From: Spirosoma taeanense
GTDB taxonomy: Bacteria > Bacteroidota > Bacteroidia > Cytophagales > Spirosomataceae
Reading direction: 5' to 3'
NCBI RefSeq assembly: GCF_013127955.1
Contig: NZ_CP053435.1
Coordinates: forward strand, 3,509,001-3,573,000
DNA length: 64,000 bases
This document shows, piece after piece, positions 27,962-35,650 of the stretch. The first letter of the stretch is position 1. Each line of letters opens with the position of its first letter. Below the pieces are notes generated by a model. That model saw nothing but the letters and a program-made list of their open reading frames with translations. It was not told the origin of the DNA and searched no databases. A program made the translations under genes and the position numbers.

Positions 27962-29683
27962 ATGACTGAAGCTCCGAAAGAATCCAATGAACGTGACGAA
28001 CGCAGCAATGCTGGTGGGTCACTTAACTTTATTGAACAAATTGTCGAAGAAGATATCGCAGCCGGTAAAAACGGCGGACGCGTGCATACGCGCTTTCCGC
28101 CCGAACCAAACGGATACCTGCACATCGGTCACGCCAAATCCATCTGTCTGAATTTCGGACTGGCCGATAAATACAGCGGACAAACAAACCTGCGGTTTGA
28201 CGATACTAACCCCGTTACGGAAGATACGGAGTATGTAGACTCCATCAAGAACGACGTTCGCTGGCTCGGCTTCGAATGGGAAAATGAGTATTACGCATCA
28301 GACTACTTCGATCAGTTGTATCGGTTTGCCGAAACCTTGATTCAGAAAGGGCTGGCTTACGTCGACGATTCGACTGCCGAAGAAATCGCAGCTCAGAAAG
28401 GTACGCCCACCGAACCGGGCCGGATGAATCAGTACCGCGACCGGAGCGTGGACCAGAACCTCGACCTGTTCCGCCGAATGAAAGCCGGGGAGTTTTCCGA
28501 CGGATCGAAAGTGCTGCGGGCGAAAGTCGATATGGCGTCGCCCAATATGCAGCTGCGCGACCCGATCATGTATCGGATCAAGCACGCTCACCATCACCGC
28601 ACGGGTGATACCTGGTGCATCTATCCGATGTATGACTTTGCGCACGGGCAGTCGGACGCCATTGAGCATATTACCCACTCGCTCTGTACGCTGGAGTTTG
28701 AAGTGCACCGGCCGCTGTACGAGTGGTTCATTCAGCAGCTCGACATCTTCCCGTCTCGTCAGATCGAGTTTGCGCGGCTCAATTTGACCTATACGGTCAT
28801 GAGTAAGCGTAAGCTGAAACAACTGGTCGAAGAAGGTCACGTCAGCGGCTGGGATGATCCGCGCATGCCGACCATCGCGGGGATTCGTCGGCGCGGCTAC
28901 ACGCCCGCCAGTATCCGCGAGTTCTGCGACCGCATTGGTATTGCCAAGCGCGACAACCTGATCGATGTGGGGTTGCTGGAATTCTGCATCCGCGAGGAGC
29001 TGAACAAAACAACCCCGCGTGTCATGGCCGTGCTGGACGAAAAACCCCTGAGGCTCGTTATTACGAACTACGAGCTAGGCCGGGAAGAAGAACTGAACAT
29101 CGAGAACAACCCCGAAGAAGAAACGATGACGTATCGCCGGGTGCCGTTCAGCCGCGAAGTGTATATCGAGCGCGACGATTTCATGGAAAATCCGCCGAAG
29201 AAATTCTTCCGGCTGTTTCCGGGCGGCATGGTCCGGCTCAAGGGTGCCTACATCATCAAGTGCGATGAGGTCGTTAAAGACAATGCGGGTGAAATTATCG
29301 AATTGCGCTGCTCCTACATTCCCGAAAGCCGGAGCGGTTCCGATACGTCGGGGATCAACGTAAAAGGGACGATTCACTGGGTGTCGGTACCTCATGCTGT
29401 TGAGGCCGAAGTGCGGCTCTACGACCGGCTGTTCTCCGTCGAGAACCCGGCCGCCGACGAGCGGGAGTTCCGCGAACTGCTGAATCCCAATTCGCTGGAA
29501 GTAGTGCGGGCGTTTGTGGAACCCGCCCTGGTCGAAGCCGCCCGCAGCGGATCGCAGACCAACTTCCAGTTCATGCGGAAAGGCTACTTCATCCTGGATT
29601 CAGACTCGACGGCCGAGCGTCCCGTTTTCAACCGGACTGTTACGCTGAAAGACGGCTGGGCCAAGGAGCAGAAGAAAGGCTAG
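27962..29683 (+). CDS. glnS: Glutamine--tRNA ligase
   Basis: 573 residues, full length. The class I signatures are HIGH (54-57, in [15 protein letters not shown]) and a KMSKS variant ([10 protein letters not shown], about residue 280). The C-terminal two-barrel anticodon-binding region typical of GlnRS is present ([38 protein letters not shown]). It charges tRNA-Gln in the cytoplasm. It is divergent from the efflux operon and is followed by a long hairpin. Confidence 0.97.
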   Translation: MTEAPKESNERDERSNAGGSLNFIEQIVEEDIAAGKNGGRVHTRFPPEPNGYLHIGHAKSICLNFGLADKYSGQTNLRFDDTNPVTEDTEYVDSIKNDVRWLGFEWENEYYASDYFDQLYRFAETLIQKGLAYVDDSTAEEIAAQKGTPTEPGRMNQYRDRSVDQNLDLFRRMKAGEFSDGSKVLRAKVDMASPNMQLRDPIMYRIKHAHHHRTGDTWCIYPMYDFAHGQSDAIEHITHSLCTLEFEVHRPLYEWFIQQLDIFPSRQIEFARLNLTYTVMSKRKLKQLVEEGHVSGWDDPRMPTIAGIRRRGYTPASIREFCDRIGIAKRDNLIDVGLLEFCIREELNKTTPRVMAVLDEKPLRLVITNYELGREEELNIENNPEEETMTYRRVPFSREVYIERDDFMENPPKKFFRLFPGGMVRLKGAYIIKCDEVVKDNAGEIIELRCSYIPESRSGSDTSGINVKGTIHWVSVPHAVEAEVRLYDRLFSVENPAADEREFRELLNPNSLEVVRAFVEPALVEAARSGSQTNFQFMRKGYFILDSDSTAERPVFNRTVTLKDGWAKEQKKG

Positions 29684-29697
29684 AATTTGATTTGTGC

Positions 29698-29752
29698 GTG
29701 TTAAATGAACCAGACAAATGCTGTTAGGAAGTCGGTCTGGTTCATTTAACAC
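29698..29752 (+). terminator. Perfect 18-bp hairpin after glnS
   Basis: The arms 29698-29715 and 29735-29752 pair perfectly with a 19-nt loop, starting 14 nt after the glnS stop. There is no T tract, so it may protect the 3' end or stop transcription only in part. Confidence 0.6.
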
Positions 29753-29809
29753 GGTCTGTTTGCCTACTCGCAGTGATACGTACCCTTTACGTTTTGCTAA
29801 TCTCAGAAT

Positions 29810-30028
29810 ATGTCGAACGGAGTTTTTAAATCCAGCCGATTTGAGGACGTACCCACTTACGACAAAGCGTACTGGTGGGCCAAAACACCCGAAGAACGTT
29901 TAGAAGCCGCGCTAAAACTAATCCAATACGCGAAGGCCATCTACTACGCCAATCCGGCTAACCCGCCCCTCACGAATGGAGCCCGAATACTTAAATCTAA
30001 TACGCCTATTCAACGAGGAAGGCGTTGA
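29810..30028 (+). CDS. Small protein paired with a nucleotidyltransferase
   Basis: 72 residues, hydrophilic, with a helix-like core (TPEERLEAALKLIQYAKAIYYANPANPP). It overlaps the downstream nucleotidyltransferase gene by 53 nt in another frame. Small genes of this kind often precede such nucleotidyltransferases in Bacteroidota, so a two-gene module is likely. It does not show the RxxxxH motif of HEPN partners. Function unknown. Confidence 0.55.
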   Translation: MSNGVFKSSRFEDVPTYDKAYWWAKTPEERLEAALKLIQYAKAIYYANPANPPLTNGARILKSNTPIQRGRR

Positions 30029-30425
30029 GTATGTGGTGTTAGGTGGCCATGCTGTCATTGCCCATGGCTACCTACGCACAACTGGCGACATTGACATTTT
30101 CGTCCGTCCCAGCAACGAGAACGCAACCTGTTTGTTGAGGGCGCTGGAGCGGTATGGATACACCAACGGAGAGTTTGAACATGCTGATTTTACCCAGGTA
30201 CCTAATTATCTGTCGTTTAGTCGTCACGACGGCTGGATTGACCTGATGACTTTTACACTGGGCGTTACGTTTGAGGAGTGCTACCAAAATCGCGTCGTGC
30301 TGACTGTACAGACCATTCCAGTCAGTTTCATTAGCCTACCCGATTTAATTCGCAATAAACAGGCAACGGGCCGTCTGCAAGATCAGCGGGATCTGGAGAA
30401 TCTTCCTGACCAGGCAGATGTGTAA
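29976..30425 (+). CDS. Nucleotidyltransferase (MNT/DUF6036-like)
   Basis: 149 residues. The pol-beta-type active site is visible: GG (23-24) in VVLGGHAVIAHG, then DID (Asp38, Asp40) and a third acidic residue, Asp90 (GWIDLM). The C-terminal SLPDLIRNKQATGRLQDQRDLENL matches the family ending. Relatives transfer nucleotides to proteins or RNA, some as antitoxins that silence HEPN toxins. Here the only partner is the small overlapping upstream gene. The role is inferred. Confidence 0.8.
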   Translation: MEPEYLNLIRLFNEEGVEYVVLGGHAVIAHGYLRTTGDIDIFVRPSNENATCLLRALERYGYTNGEFEHADFTQVPNYLSFSRHDGWIDLMTFTLGVTFEECYQNRVVLTVQTIPVSFISLPDLIRNKQATGRLQDQRDLENLPDQADV

Positions 30426-30472
30426 CGTTATGGGTCTTACTGTATAAAACAAGTAGCCCCTGACAATCTAAT

Positions 30473-31240
30473 CTATCTGAACAGTATCCGCTGCGCCAGT
30501 ACTTCGGCTGGATAACCGACTTCTACCAGATATAAGCCGTTGGCCGGCGCTGCCCGACCGGCAACCGTGCGGTCTCTGGCTTCAATCAACTGGCTGAACT
30601 GGTCCAGATTCATACGCCCCTGCCCTATTTCGAGCATTGTACCGACAATGGTGCGGACCATGCCCCACAGAAACCGATTGGCTTTGATGTGAAACGTTAG
30701 TCGGTCGTCGGCGTCACGCTCCCAATAAGCAAAGTCAAGCAGACACCGGAAATGCGACACATTCGCGCGGACTTTACTGAAGCTTTTAAAATCCCGGTGC
30801 TGCATTAGTATCCGGCAAGCCTCATTCATTTGCGCTACGTCCAGTTCCGGCCGGAAGTGATACGTCAGCCCCGGCTCAAACACATTCTTCTGGCGGGTGA
30901 TATAGTAGTGGTAATAGCGCGAGATGGCCGAGAAACGGGCATGGTCGTCGGCCCGCACGGGAAAGATTGTTCGGATGGCGATATCGTCGGGCAGGATGCA
31001 GTTCAGCGAGTAGACAAGCTGGTCTGTAAGGGCCAGGGGCTCCTCGCGGTCAAAATGCGCAAACTGCTGCCGGGCGTGTACGCCGGCGTCGGTACGGCCG
31101 CTGCCGGTAATATAAACGGGATGCTGCAGCCGCTGGCTCAGGGCCGCTTCGAGGGTTGTCTGCACACTCACGCCATTAGCCTGCGTTTGCCAGCCGTGGT
31201 AGGCCGTTCCGCGGTAGGATAGCTCAATAAAATAACGCAT
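30473..31240 (-). CDS. truA: tRNA pseudouridine(38-40) synthase TruA
   Basis: 255 residues from ATG 31240; a TTG 9 nt upstream is less likely. The catalytic Asp51 sits in GSGRTDAGVHA, and further family marks are SYRGTAYHGWQ and FLWGMVRTIVGTML. It isomerises U38-U40 in tRNA anticodon arms. A TACCTTTG promoter box ends only 6 nt before the ATG, so the mRNA may have almost no 5' leader. Confidence 0.95.
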   Translation of the reverse strand: MRYFIELSYRGTAYHGWQTQANGVSVQTTLEAALSQRLQHPVYITGSGRTDAGVHARQQFAHFDREEPLALTDQLVYSLNCILPDDIAIRTIFPVRADDHARFSAISRYYHYYITRQKNVFEPGLTYHFRPELDVAQMNEACRILMQHRDFKSFSKVRANVSHFRCLLDFAYWERDADDRLTFHIKANRFLWGMVRTIVGTMLEIGQGRMNLDQFSQLIEARDRTVAGRAAPANGLYLVEVGYPAEVLAQRILFR

Positions 31241-31246
31241 AGCCCA

Positions 31247-31254
31247 CAAAGGTA
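31247..31254 (-). promoter_or_regulatory. -7 box just upstream of truA (leaderless mRNA?)
   Basis: On the minus strand TACCTTTG ends at 31247 and the ATG begins at 31240. This is a perfect TAnnTTTG match, but the -33 region is poor. Confidence 0.4.
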
Positions 31255-31313
31255 CCGTCTATCGGCGATTTCCGACGCTTTCTAAAACCGACTACTCTGG
31301 GACTTTTGGAATG

Positions 31314-31348
31314 AAAAAGCCGCCCATCGCATAACGACAGACGGCTTT
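31314..31348 (-). terminator. Terminator for the DUF6600 gene
   Basis: On the minus strand a stem with GCCG / CGGC ends (31316-31322 against 31342-31348) is followed by five T residues. Confidence 0.65.
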
Positions 31349-31369
31349 AGCTTTTGTCAATCTATCTGG

Positions 31370-32551
31370 TTATCGTGGCCCCCGACTACCGCGCCCGCCC
31401 GGATTCACGTCGCGCTGGCCCCCTTCCTGAGATCGCTGCTGCGCCTGACCCCGCTGCGGATAGACGTCTGCGCCCCGGCTTTCGGGCATTCGCTGCTGGT
31501 AATTACCTTCCGACCGCTGTCCCCGGCTATAAGGCTGGTTAGGCTGGCTTACGTTCGGCTGTGAGCGCTCGGGACTTTCATACCGACGTTCGGGCTGGGT
31601 TTGCTGCGGATAACCGCCTGCGGACTGTTGGCCATAATCGCCCCGGTTCGAACCGCGCCGGTCTGCGCGATTGTCATACGTTCGATTGTTGCCACCGTAG
31701 GGCGAAGTTTCATTCGAATAACTGCCCCGCCGGTCGTTTGGAGAATTATTGCCGTACGCGGGACCCGGGCTGTTATCGAACCGATCCTGGTACTGACCAT
31801 ACTCCCGTCCGCTACCCCGCGACGCATCCGGGCGGTAAAGACGTACCGATCTATCACCCACCACCGAACGACCCGGCCGGTCCAAGTTGTCGATCCGGTA
31901 GACGGGCACGCTGCGTCGAGTGGCGTACTCAATATCCCGGTGCTGCGGCCCGTACACGTATGCCCGGTTATTGATCCGGTATATGTTGTTGATGATCGTT
32001 GTGTTCTGGTAGATGTTCACCACGTTGGGCCGGGGCACGCGGTAGCTGTACAGGCGCGGGCTGGTGATGTAAGCCTGCGGCACGAAGGTCCAGTACGGCG
32101 CGGGAATGTTAATGTTTACGTTAATATCCACGCCTGGCCCGAGGGGTGCCCAGCCGTAATATCCTCCTCCCGATCGCCAGGATACCCAGGCCGGTCCCCA
32201 GTCTGAACCGGGAATCCAGAGCCAGCCGCCATAGGCGCCGTCAAAAATCCAGCGGCCGTAGTGGAACGGAGCCCAGCCCCATGGATAGTCGGACACCCAT
32301 GTATTACCAAACTCGGTCACGACCCAATGGCCGGCCGTAGCGTAGGGCTGAAAATCAGGTCCGGCATTGGGCAGCCATACGTCGCCGTAGCCGGGATACC
32401 GTAGCCACTGCCCGTACGGAGCCAGCTCATTATAAAACGTTTGCGGAGCCATGCTGTAGCCCGGCTGAGCCGTGGCCGATTGCATAAGCGACGGACCAGC
32501 GACCAGCATGGCCATAATACCCAGTCGTATGATGATGTTTGGAATGCCCAT
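31370..32551 (-). CDS. Secreted DUF6600-type protein with disordered tail
   Basis: 393 residues with a signal peptide (cleavage near SATAQ). The first ~200 residues carry repeated Trp/Tyr/Gly motifs (LAPYGQWLRYPGYGDVWLP, YPWGWAPFHYGRWIFD, GGWLWIPGSDWGPAWVSWRSG), the DUF6600 pattern. The last ~170 residues are low-complexity, rich in Gln, Arg, Ser, Gly, Asn and Tyr, probably disordered and surface-facing. The role is unknown; a cell-envelope structural part is plausible. It is monocistronic with its own terminator. Confidence 0.75.
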   Translation of the reverse strand: MGIPNIIIRLGIMAMLVAGPSLMQSATAQPGYSMAPQTFYNELAPYGQWLRYPGYGDVWLPNAGPDFQPYATAGHWVVTEFGNTWVSDYPWGWAPFHYGRWIFDGAYGGWLWIPGSDWGPAWVSWRSGGGYYGWAPLGPGVDINVNINIPAPYWTFVPQAYITSPRLYSYRVPRPNVVNIYQNTTIINNIYRINNRAYVYGPQHRDIEYATRRSVPVYRIDNLDRPGRSVVGDRSVRLYRPDASRGSGREYGQYQDRFDNSPGPAYGNNSPNDRRGSYSNETSPYGGNNRTYDNRADRRGSNRGDYGQQSAGGYPQQTQPERRYESPERSQPNVSQPNQPYSRGQRSEGNYQQRMPESRGADVYPQRGQAQQRSQEGGQRDVNPGGRGSRGPR

Positions 32552-32568
32552 TACCCAGTTGATTTAGT

Positions 32569-32585
32569 CAGTAGGCGACCTACTG
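32569..32585. promoter_or_regulatory. Short palindrome upstream of the DUF6600 gene
   Basis: CAGTAGG (32569-32575), 3 nt, CCTACTG (32579-32585), about 18 nt upstream of the start on the minus strand. It may be an operator or a leader hairpin. Confidence 0.35.
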
Positions 32586-32682
32586 CGGGTTAGACCACAA
32601 AAACTTTCTAACGTTTAATCCAGGGCAGGAACATTTTCAGGCTGACTAACGGCGAATTAGTAGACCTTTCCAACCGGCTCCG

Positions 32683-33144
32683 TTAACTGGCCGATCGGCG
32701 CAGCCGGTCAAAGACGAACCCGGCAACCAGACCGCCAAACAGATACCAGCCAACCGTCATGACGACCGTAGCTTCGGTGCGTTTAGTGGGCGCTTCGCCC
32801 AGGCCCATTGGCCCCGGCAGCGTTACGGCCCCAACGCCCGCCAGAACGCCCAGTGCGGCTCCGGTCAGGATGGGCGCGTTTTTCCCCAGGCCGACCAGGC
32901 TATAGTAGAGCGCATTGGACGTTACGTCGCCGAGCATGGCGAGTCCGTATAGTTTGTTGCCCGTAGGTGGCTGCTTGCCCGCCTTCTGGAACCCCTTCGT
33001 GATACTCCGCTCGCCCAGAATATCGGCGCGGGGCGCTTCGGGCACAAATTGGCGGACCGTTTCGTGCAGAATGTTCAGGGCAATGGCCCCGGCAAGTCCG
33101 CTGCCGATCGCCTGAGGCAAGGTTGATTCAAGTGGGTTATTCAT
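32683..33144 (-). CDS. Hypothetical small membrane protein
   Basis: 153 residues with three hydrophobic Gly/Ala-rich segments (AIGSGLAGAIALNIL, APILTGAALGVLAGVGAVTL, VVMTVGWYLFGGLVAGFVFD). No family recognised. It lies 57 nt downstream of corA in the same direction and may share its transcript. Confidence 0.65.
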   Translation of the reverse strand: MNNPLESTLPQAIGSGLAGAIALNILHETVRQFVPEAPRADILGERSITKGFQKAGKQPPTGNKLYGLAMLGDVTSNALYYSLVGLGKNAPILTGAALGVLAGVGAVTLPGPMGLGEAPTKRTEATVVMTVGWYLFGGLVAGFVFDRLRRSAS

Positions 33145-33201
33145 CGTTGACAGATCTTTACGGAATAACCCCTGCAGCCCAGGGTTGTTTACGGCTTGCG
33201 T

Positions 33202-34152
33202 CTATAGCCAGTTTTTCCGCCGGAAAATCCAGACCGTCAGCGCTGATGAAAACACCATCATCGCCAGCGCAAACACGTAGCCGTATTTCCAGTGGATTTC
33301 GGGCATATTATCGAAGTTCATGCCCCACATGCTCGCCAGCAGCGTAGGCGGCAGAAACACGAGCGAAACAACCGTAAAGATTTTAACGACCCGGTTCTGC
33401 TCCAGGTCAATCAGACCAAGGTACGTGTTCTGCAGAAACTCCAGCCGCTCGAAGATGAAGTTGGTATGATCGATCAGCGAGTTAATGTCTTTGATCAGCG
33501 TTCGCAGGCGCTGCTGTTCGGCCTCGCTGAACCAGCCGTCCGAGCGGATCATGGACGATATAACCCGTTGTTTGTCAACCACGTTCTCACGAATCGACAT
33601 GGTCAGCTCCTGGTAATCGTTGATATTGAGCAGCATCTCGCGGTCCAGCGTAGCGTCGAGATCGAGCAGGCGGTTGATGGCCTTGATTTCGCCCGATACC
33701 ATCTCGATCAGGTCGGCATCGTAATCAATCCGCGATTCAAAAATATAAATCAGGATCTGCGCTCCATCGCTGAACACCGCCCGGCGCGACTTGATACGCT
33801 TGACCGTATCGGCAAAGGATTTGAGGTCGGCGTTGCGGTAGGTAAACAGCGTATCGTCCTTGAGAATAAAACTGACCGGCACCGTTACGTAGCGCTGCTC
33901 CTGATCCGGCACCAGAAAGTTGGAGTTGGCAATCATCAGATCGTCTTCCTCAATGTAGCGCGAACTACTTTCAATTTCCAGCTGCTCCTGCTGACTCAGA
34001 AAATCTACGTCAAATTTCTCTTCTACACTCTTGATTTCGGCCGAGGTCGGGTTCTGAAGATCCACCCAGAGCGTCCGTTCGGTGTCGGAGAAAGAATCTA
34101 TGTCGCGGATTTTACGGACGGCGGTTTCGTCCTGTTGGAAGATACGAATCAT
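33202..34152 (-). CDS. corA: Magnesium/cobalt transporter CorA
   Basis: 316 residues from ATG 34152. A longer in-frame start at 34233 would run through the upstream terminator. A large N-terminal cytoplasmic domain is followed by two C-terminal transmembrane helices with the signature GMNFDNMPE in the loop (YGMN-type; the preceding residue is Trp). It forms a pentameric Mg2+ channel. The C-terminal RRKNWL is typical. Confidence 0.93.
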   Translation of the reverse strand: MIRIFQQDETAVRKIRDIDSFSDTERTLWVDLQNPTSAEIKSVEEKFDVDFLSQQEQLEIESSSRYIEEDDLMIANSNFLVPDQEQRYVTVPVSFILKDDTLFTYRNADLKSFADTVKRIKSRRAVFSDGAQILIYIFESRIDYDADLIEMVSGEIKAINRLLDLDATLDREMLLNINDYQELTMSIRENVVDKQRVISSMIRSDGWFSEAEQQRLRTLIKDINSLIDHTNFIFERLEFLQNTYLGLIDLEQNRVVKIFTVVSLVFLPPTLLASMWGMNFDNMPEIHWKYGYVFALAMMVFSSALTVWIFRRKNWL

Positions 34153-34191
34153 AAAAGTCGAGCGGACAGATTGTCCGGGCGCAAAGTTCAC

Positions 34192-34226
34192 AAAAAAACG
34201 GGCCGACTCAACGCCGACCCGCTTTT
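34192..34226 (-). terminator. Terminator after the 433-aa amidohydrolase gene
   Basis: On the minus strand a 9-bp stem (CGGGTCGGC with GTCGGCCCG, two G-T pairs) is followed by seven T residues. Confidence 0.8.
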
Positions 34227-34283
34227 GTCTCAACAGCTAACTCTTCCGGCCCTGGTGTGCTTCGCCAGCGGGCAGCCAATCGT

Positions 34284-35585
34284 TTATTTCTGCTCGTATT
34301 TCTCTTTATAAGTTTTGTAGAGTCGCTTGTGCCGGTCGTCCAGATTGACTTTTCGACCCTGCACATACGCCTGTTCGACCACATTCGTCCGCATATCGAG
34401 CGCATCGCCCGCCGACACAAACAGGGTGGCCTGTTTGCCTTTTTCGAGCGTTCCAACGAGGTTATCGACGCCCAGGATTTTGGCGGTATTCGACGTTACC
34501 ATCTTCAGAGCTTCTTCGCGGTCATTGATACCAAAACCAACGGCGGTACCGGCCAGAAAGGGCAGGTTGCGCGTCCGCCACCATTCATCAGCATAACTCA
34601 GACTGACCAGCACACCCGCTTTTTGCAGGATACCGGGCATGCGATACGGCAGGTCAACGTCTTCGTCTTCCCGATTGGGCAGACGGTGCAGAGCACTCAG
34701 AATAACCGGTACGTTGTTGTCTTTCAGGAAGCTGGCGACCCGGTGGGCTTCTTCGCCACCCACAATCACCACGTTGGGAACACCAAACGACTTAGCAAAC
34801 TGAACCGCTTCGATGATGTCTTTCCCGTAGTCAGCCCGGATGTATAGATTCTGTTTCCCCGAAAACAAGCCCCGCATGGATTCCAGCTTCAGGTTTTTAG
34901 GTGTCTGGCTGGTCAGGGCCGCATAGGCTTTCGCATCGCCGAAGGTGGCCTCAAGCGCACCGATGGTTTCGGAACGCTTTTCGTTTTTCTTAACGACCAG
35001 CGAGAAATCGACGATATCGAAACTACGGGCGAAGTAGGCAGGCCAGTTGAGCCAGATACCATCGTCTCGCTTCAGAACGGCGTCTTCCCAGTTCCAGCCG
35101 TCGGCCATCATGACACTCGAACTCCCCGACACGGTGCCTCCCTGCGGCATGGCCTGCGTCAGCAGCACGCCGTTGTTCCGGATGGTCGGTATGATCTCGG
35201 AATCAGTGTTGTAGGCAATCAGCGCCCGGACGTTTGGGTTCAGGACGCCAATTTCCTGCTTATCGACCGTCGAGCGTACGGCCCCGATTTCCTGCAGACC
35301 CACCGTCGATGCGGGCGAAATCAGACCGGGATAAACGTGTTTGCCCGTTACGTCGATAACGTCCATGGTGCTGGTGTTCAGCCGGACGGTCGTCGCGTCG
35401 GCTACGTTCGAGATGATGCCGTTCTCAAAAACGATCACTCCGTTTGGAATAACCTGCCCGTTTCCGATGTGAATCGTGCCGCCCATCAACGCTATCATCC
35501 GGGCCTGCGGCCGGGCCGGAGCGGGGTTCTGGCCAAAGCTCGTAAGCGAGGTCAGGGTAAGTATGCTAATTAGTATTTTTTTCAT
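34284..35585 (-). CDS. Secreted amidohydrolase-like protein lacking the HxH metal motif
   Basis: 433 residues with a signal peptide (cleavage near SFGQ). The fold is that of imidazolonepropionase-like amidohydrolases (GTIHIGNGQVIPNGVIVFENGIISNV; SNTAKILGVDNLVGTLEKGKQATLFV). After VYPGLI the normal xHxH metal pair is replaced by SPAS, so the binuclear metal site looks incomplete. It follows a 1019-residue relative by 55 nt, and the two are a common pair in Cytophagales. It may be a structural partner instead of a hydrolase. Confidence 0.85.
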   Translation of the reverse strand: MKKILISILTLTSLTSFGQNPAPARPQARMIALMGGTIHIGNGQVIPNGVIVFENGIISNVADATTVRLNTSTMDVIDVTGKHVYPGLISPASTVGLQEIGAVRSTVDKQEIGVLNPNVRALIAYNTDSEIIPTIRNNGVLLTQAMPQGGTVSGSSSVMMADGWNWEDAVLKRDDGIWLNWPAYFARSFDIVDFSLVVKKNEKRSETIGALEATFGDAKAYAALTSQTPKNLKLESMRGLFSGKQNLYIRADYGKDIIEAVQFAKSFGVPNVVIVGGEEAHRVASFLKDNNVPVILSALHRLPNREDEDVDLPYRMPGILQKAGVLVSLSYADEWWRTRNLPFLAGTAVGFGINDREEALKMVTSNTAKILGVDNLVGTLEKGKQATLFVSAGDALDMRTNVVEQAYVQGRKVNLDDRHKRLYKTYKEKYEQK

Positions 35586-35591
35586 TATTCG

Positions 35592-35650
35592 TAGTCATTA
35601 GATGGTCATTAGGGACTGTGAATTATGCGATGAATGACTTCTAATGACTA
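35592..35650. repeat. Imperfect intergenic hairpin between the two amidohydrolase genes
   Basis: The outer arms TAGTCATTAG (35592-35601) and CTAATGACTA (35641-35650) pair perfectly, and the inner GTCATT / AATGAC continue with a bulge. The right arm covers the stop codon of the upstream gene (35641-35643). Confidence 0.6.

Noticed and set aside
33292-34311. 339-residue open frame antisense to corA
   Set aside because: CorA on the other strand is clear, and the antisense frame has no recognisable motif; long antisense frames are expected at this base composition.
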